The notes beneath the pieces are model-generated. The model searched no databases. It saw only the letters and a program-made list of their open reading frames with translations, and was not told where the DNA came from. A stretch of 64,000 nt of DNA from Cristatella mucedo (lineage: Eukaryota > Bryozoa > Phylactolaemata > Cristatellidae): assembly GCA_009760855.2 (NCBI GenBank), contig WPIO01000016.1, positions 6,497,001 through 6,561,000 on the forward strand, written 5' to 3'. The first letter of the stretch is position 1. Each line of letters starts with the position of its first letter. Shown here one piece after another: positions 22,405 to 33,221 of the stretch. The translations under genes were made by a program, and so were the position numbers.

Positions 22405-25400
22405 TTAGTTATGATCGTCAGCAGTTGTTATCGCTTCGTCATCGTAGATCAAATGCATTCCTGGATGTTAATGTTGTTGCTAAGATTCATGAACTATGCA
22501 TTAACAAAAGAAAAGCACCCCGTGGCCACCGCGGTGGCCGGAACCGCCAGATCAGACGCCGCTCGTTGGACGGAAACTGCGAGCTGAGTACCCGCTCGTT
22601 TGGTATTCCTAGCATTGTCTCGAACCGCTCAGCACGCTCCCCCACATGCGTCACTGTAAATCTCTCGAACCTAGTGGTCATCAGGCCTGTTGTAACTCCA
22701 TCGGCTAGACTTAACGCTTGCCTTTGGAATCCTCGCTTAATGTACAATAAATCTCTGGTAATAAGCAACCTTATTTTTGAAAATGGTATCGACCTGCTCG
22801 CCCTAACTGAAACTAGGCTGAAATCGATAAACTGCCCGACAATTAAAGGCGCAACCCCGTCTGATTTCTCGTTCTTTCACACCACTAGATCAATCAAAAC
22901 TGGAGGTGGAGTTGCTATTTTCGTGCGCTCGAAATTCAACTTCAAGACATTTGTAGTACCTTCGAAGCAGTCTTTTGAATCAATTGTCTTGGTCTCATCC
23001 ATAAAAAAGCTGCCGGTGGTGGCAGTAGTCTACCGCCCACCAGGTACCCAGTCCTCCTTTACCTCAGATTTCTCCGACCTCATTTCGATTCTGTGTGCAA
23101 GATATCGATCCTTTCTCATTATGGTTAATTTCTACGTTCACTTTGAAAACTTATCTGACGCTTTCCGCATCGAATTTCGTGCATTGACTGACTCATTCTC
23201 TCTTGTGGCTCATGTGCATGGCCCTACTCACATCAAGGGTCACACACTCGACCAGATTTTCTCATACAATTGCACTTTGTCATCACCAATTATGACCAAA
23301 TCCTGCTTATCTGACCACGTGCAGATCTCATTCAATCTACAGTGTGTGCCCACCTCCTCCTCTAAAATAACCTGTGGATCGCGAAACCTCAAGACCCTTG
23401 ACATCGATGCTGTCCGTGCGAGAATATCTGCTTCACCTCTGCTGCTGAGTCCTCCCTCCGATCTGTCATCATTGTTAGATAGCTACAAAACGACACTAGC
23501 TGACACGCTCGACGAGTTTGCACCTCTGACAAAGGGAACTGTGCGCCCCCGCCCAGACGGCCTACGGTTTACAACAGACATTGAACTAGCCAGGTCTACT
23601 AAGCGAAAGCTTGAAAAAGCATACGAAAGATCTGGACTGACTGTCCATCGACAGGCATATGAAGACTACAGTAGATCGTACCAATCGATCCTAGCAAAGG
23701 CCAAGTCTATCTTCTATAGAAACATTGTTGAATCACAGATGCACACTCCAAAAATGCTGATGTCAACGATTAACCATCTCCTCAACCGTTCCCAGATTAG
23801 CTCCTTACCGGATGATCCATGTGGTGATCTAGCCAATCGCTTCTCTCGATTCTTTGTGCAGAAGATGGACAAGATCAGGGAATCCATCCCTGCGATGACA
23901 ACATCCCCACTTGATTGCTGTTCCCCAATTCCTGGCTGCACCTCAATGTCTACATTTAAGCAGGTCACTAATGATCTAGTCCTGAAGTTCGTATCTAAAT
24001 CAAAGAAGACAACAAGTCCTCTGGACCCTATTCCTACTGTCCTGCTCCTACGTTCCATTGATCTGCTGCTGCTATGCAAAACTAACATCATTAACATGTC
24101 ATTAGCCTCAGGTCATGTCCCAGCACCTTTCAAAAAGCTGTAGTCAGGCCACTTCTCAAGAAAGCGACACTAGACCAAGAGAACTTAAGCAACTACCGCC
24201 CAATTTCCCTTCTACTACTCCTATCAAAGACACTGGAAAGGGTCGTGGCGGACCAGCTGAACTCATATATCGAAACCTCACACCTTGCTCGTAAGTTCCA
24301 GTTTGGTTTTAGAGCTTATCTTTGTTTGTGAGCCGTGATGGCACACTAGGTAAGGTGGTTGCTTTCACGACCTCGGTCCCGAGGTCGTGAGTTCGACTCC
24401 TGCGGTGGGCGACTCTTTATCGCCACTGCAAGCGGTGGTGATAGCCCTAAAAGTCTCTTCTGTCGCTATACAAAAAGAGGCTGTTTAATCAGCTAGGATT
24501 TTTTTAAGCATGATATTACTCACCATTCAATCGCGTTACCTTTTGCAGAAAATTTAAAGCGCCTAGAAAGAGATTGAGTTCTCTGAGGGCGCTTTATCAA
24601 GTGCCTTATTATTATTATTACTATAATCACTCCACACAGTCAGCATTGCTCAGGGTATACAACGACCTACTTAGGAATGCAGACATGGGTAAAGTGTCTC
24701 TGCTTGTTTTGCTCGATCTTTCGGCAGCTTTTGATACCATCGATCACAAAGATCTTCTAGAGCGCCTCTCATCTCGCCTGGGCATCACTGGTACTGCTCT
24801 GCAGTGGTTCAGGTCCTATCTGTGGCCAACTCCAGAGTATCGACGTGAATGGACTAAGGTCATCCGAGGTACCTCTGAAATATGGGGTACCTCAGTGCTT
24901 CGTGCTAGGTCCGGTTCTTTTCACGGTGTGTACTCTCCCTCTTGCTGATGTGATAGCCAAGCACAATCTAGGCTTTCACTTCTATGCGGATGACACTCAG
25001 TTGTACCTTTGCTTTGATCCCTCCCAGCCTTTGAGCACCTCAAATTCTCTCAACTCACTTGCTGCATGCATTTATGAAATCCGCACATGGATGGCAGCAA
25101 ATTTTCTAAAACTTAACGATTATAAAACTAACTTACTAGTTATGGGCAAACCCAGTGTGATCCAGAGATTGGACAGGCTGACTCTCAAAATTGGCTCTGC
25201 CAGCATATCTCCAGTTGAATCAGCTCGAAATCTAGGTGTCATATTCCAAAGTGACCTCTCGTTAGACGACCATATCAGCTCCACAGTCAAATCTGCCTAT
25301 TTTCAGCTTCATAACATTGCTAAAATTCGGGCTTGTTTAGATAAGAATACCACGTCCAAGTTGGTCCATGCATTCGTGACATCCCGTCTCGACTTCTGCC

Positions 25401-25856
25401 ACTCACTGCTTACTGGCCTACCGGCATGTGCGATCAGGCGATTGCAGCTGGTGCAAAACTCTGCAGCTAGGCTTGTCTGTCGTGAACTTAGCAGTTGCCA
25501 CATTACACCACTTCTCGCCGACCTGCACTGGCTACCAGTTAGCAACGGATTGACTTCAAGGTTTTGTCGTTCAGTTTTAGGTCACTCCATTCTTTGGCTC
25601 CAGCCTATCTCTCAGATATACTCCCCCATCAGGCCAAGCATCGTACCACCCGCTTTTCGGAATCCAACAGTTTACAAATACCTCGTACAAACCTCAAATC
25701 CTTTGGAGACCGTGCATTTAGCTAGTATGCTCTCAAAGACTAGAACTCCCTCCCGACCTGCGTCAGAACATCTCCTGACCTGACCACATTTAAAAAGAAC
25801 TTAGGGTGCTTTATCAAGTGAGAGTGCTTTATCATCTGAGGGTACTTTATCAAGTG

Positions 25857-25887
<31 letters not shown>
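22405..25887 (+). mobile_element. Younger LINE (L2/CR1-type), near full-length ORF2
   Basis: ORF2 begins with a basic linker (RGHRGGRNRQIRRR). The apurinic-type endonuclease follows, with LTETRL near 22805, GGGVAIF, YRPPGT and SDH. A connector holds RPRPDGLRF and NIVESQ, and the reverse transcriptase holds SNYRPIS, DLSAAFDTIDH and YADD (24983-24994). The C-terminal block ends with LPACAIRRLQLVQNSAARL, and the 3' end is a (ATT)n run. It is inactive: the endonuclease GDFN position reads VNFY (23124-23135), frames shift near 24130, 24820 and 25540, and a SINE splits the RT. AATG flanks it on both sides (22401-22404 and 25888-25891), a 4-base target duplication. Clade within L2/CR1 is inference. 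Confidence 0.88.
24321..24624 (+). mobile_element. SINE A, complete copy nested in the younger LINE
   Basis: It splits the RT between FGFRA and HSTQSALL; the uninterrupted order is seen at 22160-22200. The tRNA-like head has GTGATGGCACACTAGG as A box and GAGTTCGACTCC as B box. A body of about 150 bases follows, then a tail AAAGCGCCTAGAAAGAGATT through GAGGGCGCTTTATCAAGTGC and an ATT run. The tail is nearly the same as the LINE 3' end. TATC (24317-24320) and AATC (24625-24628) flank it as a one-mismatch 4-base duplication. This copy defines the family's ends. Confidence 0.9.
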
Positions 25888-25891
<4 letters not shown>

Positions 25892-26340
25892 AACAAAGGT
25901 CATCTGACGAACCGCTGAAGTACTTGGTAGCACAGGGCTCTGTGCTTTGTCTCGTTCTTTTCGCATTGTATAGTCTTCCTCTTTCCGATGTCACCGCCTA
26001 GCTACAATCTAGGTGTTCATTTCTATGCAGATGACAGTCACCATACGTTTGCTCTGATAAGTAGGCCTCCAGCAGGTCAAATGCTCTCAACTCCCTTGCT
26101 GAGTATATTGATGACAGCCACACATAGGTGGTAGCAAAGTTTCTCAAACTAAATGAAGACACAACCAACTTACAATGTTATGATTAACACCTTACCATGT
26201 TAGTTATGAACAAACCAAGTGTGAGTCAGAAACTGGAAAGATTATTGCTCAAAATCTGCCCAGTCAGCAGATATCCTGTTGAATCGGCACGTAACCTATG
26301 TGCCTGTTCCAAAGTGACGTTTTACTAGGTGAACACATAA

Positions 26341-26732
26341 GAATAATAATAATAATAATATTGCACTTGATAAAGCGCCCTCACAGAACTTAATCTCTTT
26401 CTAGGCGCTTTACATTCGCTGCAAAGTGATATGCAATAGAATAGTAAGTAAAATCATGCTTGAAAAACAAACAAAATGAATAATATGGTTAGGGGTAACA
26501 TGCACAGGGTCAGCATGCAAATGTGGTTAGTGGCAGCATGCACAGTGTCAGCACGCATAAGCACATCAAGGACGAATCACAGGGACCCACTAAATGCTTT
26601 TCTAAATAGGTGTGTTTTTAAGTTTATTTTAAATGTGGTCAGGTCATGGGATGTTCTGACGCAGGTCGGGAGGGAGTTCCATGCTTTGGGAGCATACAAA
26701 CTAAATGCACGGTCTCCAAAGGATTTAAGGTT
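26341..26732 (-). mobile_element. 5'-truncated LINE, antisense, inside the old LINE
   Basis: Starts with the antisense (ATT)n tail and GCACTTGATAAAGCGCCCTC, then the 3' UTR and the last codons of ORF2 (GDRAF..PKAWNSLP region), and stops. The old LINE resumes directly after it at GACATCAGCTCGG. It is close in sequence to the copy at 40313. Confidence 0.85.
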
Positions 26733-27043
26733 TGACATCAGCTCGGCAGTTAAGTTGGCCTACTTCTGCTACATAACATTCTTAGAATTTGGCCTTATTA
26801 GATAGGAATACCACATCAAAGTTAGTCCGTGCATTTTTGACATTCAGTCTTGACTTCCCTAACTCACTGCTTCTTGGGCTGCCGGCATGTGCAATCAAGC
26901 ACTTTCAGCTGGTGCAAAACTCTGCAGCTAGGTTTATCTGTCGTGAACGTCTCAGTTGCCACGTCACACCACTTCTGGCATCCCTGCACTGGCTGCCAGT
27001 CTAGCCACGGATCGACTTCAAGGTTTCGCCACCCACTTTCTGG

Positions 27044-27910
27044 CTTTAGTAGGCTGGAATAGTACATCCAAATTGGTCTATACATTTGTAACATCCCGTC
27101 TTGACTCATGTAACTCACGGTTGCTGGACTACTTGTAGTTTGAGTGTAGGCCGGCTCCTCTAATGAGCCTGTGATGTGGCATGGACACTGGCCGGTAACC
27201 GCTCGTGGCCAGATGGTGGATTCACCAGCAGGATCGGCCGCTGCACAGTTGTGGTCCTCGATTAATCATCGGGGTCAACCGGAGGAGTGGAAGGAGAGAC
27301 TCTAGTGTGAGAAGGGGCAAAGGCAGTCGTGCGTCTTGCCGCTCCGTGCGTTGTACTATAAACCGTTGGCGTTGTTCTGGGCCAGCGTTCTGTATGCCGA
27401 ACCACACTACTGGCCTGCGAAATCAGCCGCTTACAGTTGGTGCAAAACTCTGCAGCTGGGCTTGTCTGCCCTGAGCATCAAAGTTGCCACACCACTACTT
27501 GCAGACCTGCACTGGCTTCCTAGCAAGCAGCGTATCGACACCTCATGGTTTTCTCACACAGTTTTGGGTCGATTCATTCTCATGCCCTAACTTAGCCATC
27601 TGAACTACTCGCCCACCAGGCTAAGCGTACACTCGCTTGTCTGACTCACATCGTTAAGCTATACTTTGTCCGTACCTCAAGTTCTTCGGAGAACGTGCCT
27701 TCAGCTCGTCTGCGCCCAAAGCCTGGATTTCATTCCCGACTTGCATCACGACATCCCCTGACGTGACCACATTTAAAAAGGAAGCTTAAAACACCTGTCT
27801 ATTACAGCATTTAGAGGGTCCATGTGATTCGTCCTCTTTGTGCTTATGTGTGCTGACACTGTGCTCGCTCCAACTAACAATGTCTACACGTTGACAATGT
27901 GAGCGTCACA
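27044..27910 (+). mobile_element. Second old LINE fragment, C-terminal ORF2 and 3' UTR
   Basis: Begins with WNSTSKLVYTFVTSRLDSCN (27052 on), is interrupted at about 27134-27400, and resumes with LQLVQNSAAGLVC-like, LLADLHWLP and the 3' UTR. Frames are broken. It abuts the older copy ending near 27043. Confidence 0.7.
27134..27400. mobile_element. Unidentified insertion of about 265 bases in a LINE
   Basis: The LINE reads CTCACGGTTGCTGGACTAC before and ACTACTGGCCTGCG after, words that are adjacent in intact copies. ACTAC appears on both sides and may be the target duplication. No family is recognised. Confidence 0.5.
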
Positions 27911-27937
27911 TCTAACAATGTCATGATAGCCGTGGTA

Positions 27938-28215
27938 GGGCCGTGATAGCCCAGTAGGGAAGTGGCTTGCTTTTCACGACCGAAGTCGTGGGCTCGATTC
28001 CTGCAGCGGGAGATCTTGTACTGCCAACTGCAAGCGGTGGGGAAAGAGGTTTAGGCTCAGCTGCCGCTATGCGAATGAGGCTATTAAATCGGCCAATATC
28101 TTTATGACATTGTGAATTCTAATACTAATAATTTGGTCGTGCTTTCTTTACAGCATCTTTAAAGCGCCTAGAAAAGAGATTCGGTTCTCTGGGGGGCTCT
28201 AAAAATATATTATTG
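27938..28215 (+). mobile_element. SINE A copy with LINE-like tail
   Basis: Head GCCGTGATAGCCCAGTAGGG, a shortened palindrome CACGAC..GTCGTG, a B-box-like GGGCTCGATTCC, the body with CTGCAAGCGGTGG and GAATGAGGCTATTAAATCGG, then AAAGCGCCTAGAAAAGAGATT and a GGTTCTCTGGGG tail. This is an old copy with CpG decay. Confidence 0.75.
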
Positions 28216-28504
28216 TAGTAGCTCACGTTGAGCATGTCTCTATCGTGACTCACCGACCTACCAATCTTGCTGCGGGCGGCGCTGGCTGCATGTCTGCTAA
28301 GTCGGCCCCTATAGCGTCATAGAAGCGTTTCACGCACTCAGCAACTAAATGCGCACGCACTCACTCCTGGAACCTATGGCGGCGCCGAGTTAGATGTTGA
28401 TGATTAGAGTTACATGATTAGAGTTAGATGATTAGAGTTAGATGATTAGAGTTAGATGATGCCGAATCTCGCTGTTCACAGGCGCATAGTGCAAGCACAT
28501 ATGC
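28216..28504. other. Intergenic; short GATGATTAGAGTTA tandem
   Basis: Four near copies of an 11-14 base unit (GATTAGAGTTA) lie at about 28393-28460. Otherwise GC-rising sequence without a recognised gene. Confidence 0.6.
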
Positions 28505-28835
28505 ACACGCTGCCGCAGTAAACCTATTTCTGGCGATTTTTCAGACGCCGCTGCCGCTGCTGCTGCTGCAGCAGCCAGAGCCGCCAGAGCCTGTAGCAGC
28601 AGCAGCTGAGTGCAGAGCTCGAGAAGCCTTGCGTCGGCCACGCGTGCGCTTGCCTCGGCCGAGCTACTGAAACTAGCCGCACCGTGTCTCTGGAACTAGC
28701 CAACCGCTCCTCCAATAGACTTGCTCCGCCGACGTCATCGTCGAAGGCGGAGAACCGAAGGAGAACTGGTACAGCGAGGAGAGCAAATACAGCAACCACG
28801 ACGCAGCGAGGTTTGACTGGAGCATATGTTGGCCA
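28505..28835 (+). pseudogene. Orphan duplicate of GAPR-1-like exon 3 with intron flanks
   Basis: An AG acceptor at 28745-28746 is followed, in the same phase as exon 3 of the gene at 9733, by [14 protein letters not shown] and AARF. The original reads [15 protein letters not shown] and AAKF. A GT at the original donor position (about 28819) is kept. Similarity runs into the introns: the CTGCCG..TTCTGGCG word and CTG/GCC repeats upstream, and TGGCC.CC..GCGGCG downstream. No copy of exons 1, 2 or 4 is seen nearby. The SGTG before the donor is replaced by WSI, so the encoded CAP motif would be damaged. It is a partial duplicate or a relic of a second CAP gene; an active divergent gene with distant exons is less likely. 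Confidence 0.75.
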
Positions 28836-29930
28836 CCCTTGCGGCGACGCGCGGCGGAAGTGGCCTCTGGCGGATACTCGCTTATCGTGGGAGCTTTACA
28901 ATCGCGTTGACGAATCCTAATTTGCTCTCGTGCGGGCGATCGAAATGAGAGCAACTCAACGAAGGCACTGGAAGCCTGAGCGTCGCATTTGCTGCTGCTG
29001 CTAACCGAAACTAGATGTTAGGCTACTCCCCGCCGCCCCCCCCCCGCATTTACTGCTGCTGCTGCTGCTGCGAAATCTGCTCCGTGGGCGTGCAGAGGCC
29101 GTGTTCTAAGAATACTGACAGGCTGCCGTGAGCTAAATCGGTCAAATTATGACATCGTAAAAATTAGTGGCGGTTACTGAATTCAAACAAGTAGCTCCCC
29201 TTTGGCAGTGGAAAATATACCGGTAGCTCTTCCGCAAGGACGCGAACTTGTTATCTCAGGAATGTGCGTCTTTGATTTCGCGCTCTTGATTAGAGCCGGA
29301 AGCCTTGTCAACCGATTGACTCTAGCGCCGCCGCCCGCCCCGACCAAGCCACGGCAAGAGAGCGCGGCAAGACGTGCGTGTCGATAGAGTGGCGCCAGAT
29401 ACCTTTATTTAACCTGCCGTCGCAATTCTTAATACGCAGTAACCAAACGCTAACGTAGTCGATAAAGCGATTCGCGCGACATGGCCGTTCCGTTAAATGG
29501 TTGATCTCTAGATAGAGCCTTGCCCGAGTCTTGTCCCGCCTCCAAACTGCTGCTCGTCAGTGTCGTCGAGCTCCTTTCCTTTCAATGGAACCACCCAACC
29601 GGAAGACGGAAGCAGGACGTGGCATTTCGTTCAAGCACCCTTCCGTCGGCAGGTGCAGAAGAGCGGGATTTTCGCATGCAGCAGCGCGCCAGTTACGCGC
29701 CAGTTTGCAGCTACGCCAGAAAACCCGTCGCCGATGCCGGTCGCCAGGCGCGCGTTTTCTAATTTTTCACCTTACGGATGCGCGGATTCTGCAGGCTGTC
29801 ACGACGGGATGCAGATGCAGCTGCGGTCGGACATTGTGCGGCGACGCACCGCTAGTGCACGCCGCGAGACCCGGTCTGTTGGCGAGCGAATGCTGGTACC
29901 GAAAGCCACCTAGGCTGCGAGTGCGCTATA
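28836..29930. other. GC-rich region, no gene recognised
   Basis: CTG-rich runs, a CCCGCCGCCCCCC stretch near 29030 and CpG-rich sequence at 29500-29920. Overlapping + frames of 212 and 117 codons at 29531-30169 show no domain. It could include a CpG-type promoter or first exon I cannot recognise. Confidence 0.35.
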
Positions 29931-29936
29931 CAAAAA

Positions 29937-30022
29937 TCTCCGACCTAACACCCACTTGGTCTTTATGGCTTTGTGGAGTTACAGACAGAGATACATTGCA
30001 TTACATTACTTTACATTCCAGG
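29937..30022 (+). mobile_element. Retroposon family C, copy with (ATTAC)n tail
   Basis: Reads ACCCACTTGGTCTTTATGGC, TTTGTGGAGTTACAGACAGA and GATACATTGCATTACATTAC. It is the reverse complement of the blocks at 46467 and 52254, and ends in an ATTAC-type run that looks like a retroposon 3' tail. Confidence 0.65.
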
Positions 30023-31288
30023 GAAGCTGCGGCCTCCACGTGCCTTTGTTTTGTCGTTTTACGCGTCGACGATTGGGGAACGAGCGTGCCAGTTGCGTCT
30101 TCATCGCAAACTAAACGTACGCGTGAGTGCCAGGTTTGCCAGAACTACCTGACTCAGCCAACCGCTTAGCTAGGCGCGTGCGCCGGCTGCTCTGAATGAC
30201 CGCTCCATTCAGAGACGTCAGAGCATACGCACGTGCTTTGCACTTCTGCCTTTAAAAAACCATTCATGGATGCGGCGACGCCTCTGCCTCTGAGATTTTA
30301 AAAGGAAAATCTGCCTCGCGAAGCACGGGCGAAGCAAGAGTGGGTGTTAAGGCACGAATCTCCGGGAACTTCTCATATTATTTCAACCCGTCCAGAACGC
30401 TTTCGCTCTATACGGCGAGCAGTGAAGTGCTCTCACTTCCCTCGGCAAGCCCTCAACAAACCCAGTGAGCCACTCCGTACTCATCGAATGTGTATATTGC
30501 GCTACCATAAACCCCTAGTAACAAGAATGCGTAACGCGTCATAGCCTGACGGGTCACTAAAGTTACAGCACAAAGCCTGGCTGTCTGCGATCACTCCGAT
30601 TAGTCTGCATTTTTGCGCTCACATTTGAGTCTCTCTGCTCGTGACTAGCGCTGTGCTACCTGGCAGGTATCGGTCCTATAGAATAGCAGGGAAAATAACT
30701 TGACTTACTGCGGAGGCGGCAGCTGCTCTGCGATGCGGGTTTCCCGAAAGAGAATTTGCTTAACCTGCTGAGAACAAGCTAGAACAATGTTGCTGGATTT
30801 GCCATTTTTCATAAGCGCGTAGTTTGTACACATGCATCTATATAGATAATTTTTAATAGTGAAGATCCGTTTCTTGCTAAGAAAAACATCAAGCAACGTG
30901 GGTCTACTTTTGTAAATGGGGGGGCGAGAAACGATCGTCGCGGTAAAAGCAAACTAAAATGACAGTTTGCGGTTCTTCCAACATTGGACTAGTTTAAATC
31001 CATCACAAGTCGCAGCATATGCAACCTTCCAAAAGAAAATGCATTTATTAGACATGCTGTTTGCCCCGGTGCCACGTAACCCCTGTGGAACGTTCAGAAT
31101 TTACTCACTTTCAGCTTTTTGGTTACCTTGCAGGCGTAAAAATCGCCAGCAGATTTAGGGAACAAAATCGCTCTGAAGACGCGTCATAAGACTTCGGAGG
31201 CGGCGGCCTCGCAATAATCTTTAATGGCTGTTAAAGATAAAAAAACGTAAAAAACAGCACGTTTCTACAGCACAGCGAGCCAATCGTC
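30023..31288. other. No gene recognised; weak minus-strand exon-like word
   Basis: A minus-strand segment 30768-30710 has a good TCTCAGCAG acceptor and a GCA|GTAAGT donor around a 59-base open piece (VKQILFRETRIAEQL). Its phase and partners are unknown and it may be chance. Nothing else is seen. Confidence 0.3.
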
Positions 31289-31432
31289 TTGAACTTAATC
31301 TCCGCTTGCATGGAATTCATCCTCGATGAGATCCAGGGGAGGGAGCAACGAAGTTGGACGCTCTTGTTTGTGTAGACAGATCCCTTCCGTTTGTAGAAGC
31401 GACTGCATGAGCTTCAGCGTCTCCAGCGTCAA
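31289..31432 (-). CDS. Possible terminal exon of an unassigned gene
   Basis: After a CACGGTAG acceptor-like site the minus strand reads 47 codons, LTLETLKLMQSLLQTEG through LDLIEDEF, then TAA, with an ATTAAA hexamer about 65 bases on. The amphipathic Leu pattern and acidic end look protein-like. It does not resemble the missing C-terminus of the CRYZ-like gene and the phase does not fit that gene's last donor. The polypyrimidine tract before the acceptor is weak. I cannot assign a function. Confidence 0.25.
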
Positions 31433-31547
31433 CCTACCGTGAGGCACATTACATTAATTCAAGTTTGAAGTGCCGGAGCTGAGACGGCCGTCACTAAGTC
31501 GATATGATGTGTAGGGCAGCAGTGCGCCCTGTTTCCAATTAGTTTTC

Positions 31548-31686
<139 letters not shown>

Positions 31687-31689
31687 TTG

Positions 31690-33221
31690 ACGTAGAAATT
31701 CCTAGATATGGAATGCCACTGTGGAAGGTTGCGACAATGAACCAGGATTGCCGACTTGACTCTCTTGCAGTTAACCCAGAAAAAATTCCTTCGAGCTGTC
31801 GCTCGGCAGCATTAAATGAAGCAGGGTGCCGAATGTCCGAAAAGAAAGTGGCATAAGCTTCACGATGAGTGGAGAATGATGCAATATTGATCAATAATGA
31901 CAATACAGCGAAACTATACATTCTTCTTACATATTTAGCTAAAATGAGTCTTGCAACTGTGCACTCTCTCTTACGACAGTTGCACGCGAAATCACGTGTA
32001 ATGGCGATGGCAACAATAAACTGCTCCAGCATTCCCTATTACGTTTGAACTTATTTTTTCTTATTTTTCGCAAGCTTAGCTGTCGACTGCAGCAGGCTGC
32101 TCGTGAAGAGGACTGGCCAGGTTCAGTGTTCTGGTATTTAAATACAACGAAGGCAGATAAGTGCAATAACCTCAAGGTCGCAGTGATGTAAACGCGAGAT
32201 CCCAAACTGATTATTCGAAACTGGTAGTCCAAAGGCTTTATATTTTGGGCCAAATCGAATGCATCTGACATCTCAAATAATTACATCTCCACAGAATATC
32301 TGCAATACTGCTTACGGAATAGAGTGCCAAGCCCTCATAAAAGCACAGTCACCTCCGCTTATGCGTAAGAATACGCCCGGGCCGGCAAATGGCTATTCTT
32401 ACAGGCGGAGTATTCCAATATGCGGAATGAGACTATAGCTAGAGTCAATCTGGGACGCGGAACTGCTATTCTTATAAGCGGAGTATTCCTATATCGATAT
32501 TCCTTTAGTATAGGAGTATAGTACTCCGAGTATAGGACCTATACGCTGAGTCGGCTAAACTTGGTAGTTACATATATGTCCGAAATTACTACCTACTGGA
32601 TAACCTTTTAACGGTACTGAATTCAAGTCGACACGTTAAACAAAGTGACCGGTGGTCCTCAACTTCAAATACAATATCACCAACATCCTTGATCCAGTGC
32701 AGATCTGAATTTAACTAAGAAAGTATAGTACTCTATCACAAAAATCAGCTGAATGTAGAGATACAACCAATCAGTGCTTGCATCTATTGTGTATGATGAG
32801 CTAAAAGTTTTTAACTGCGACGCCTAATTCATTATGATAACCTGAGGGCATCGAAAGAGCTATCTTGACAAGCGTTATCCGACATTGTTGCTGTTGTCGC
32901 ATTCGTCAAGCTGCTACGATTAATTTCCAATCCTCCTTAAATACTGGTACATATTTCTTCGTCATCTCACTTGTCCTACCTTGGATGGGCCGTTATCAAA
33001 TTGCTCATCTCTAATAGTCTGATATCAGTCGATTCAATCCCGATCGTAAGCCCATTCTTAGGCTACCATGCACGTTGCAACATGACCAGTACATCAAACT
33101 AAAATGTTCAATACGAATCGCATCCCTGGTGCTAGCAGGCCAGGAAGCACACGTGTGTAATAGTGATAAACTGGTCATAAAAAAATAAACTTGATACGAA
33201 TGTAACAGGCTACATAAAGTA
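31690..33221. other. No gene recognised; short repeated GGAGTATTCC words
   Basis: At 32390-32425 and 32462-32497 a word like GCTATTCTTAYARGCGGAGTA followed by TTCCNATAT is repeated in direct orientation. Next to it, near 32508, is the palindrome GGAGTATAGTACTCC. Elsewhere nothing is recognised. Confidence 0.45.

Larger units (their letters stand above)
20290..27043 (+). mobile_element. Old LINE (L2/CR1-type), split by three insertions
   Basis: One old ORF2 copy can be followed through the pieces 20290-21310, 21937-22404, 25888-26340 and 26733-27043. The first keeps the endonuclease GDYN motif (20339-20350) and the RPRPDCLWF linker. The second covers the NFRPVTLL and QSGLE/NHSTESALL parts of the RT. 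The third has a FYADDS box. The fourth has the SKLVRAFLTFSLDF to CRERLSCHVTPLL block. Many stops and frameshifts show long inactivity. The gaps are filled by an unknown segment, a younger LINE and an antisense LINE tail. Confidence 0.8.

Noticed and set aside
24333-24415. True tRNA gene at the SINE A heads
   Set aside because: The A and B boxes are tRNA-like, but the same head occurs many times with a body and tail, and the palindrome replaces a normal anticodon arm.
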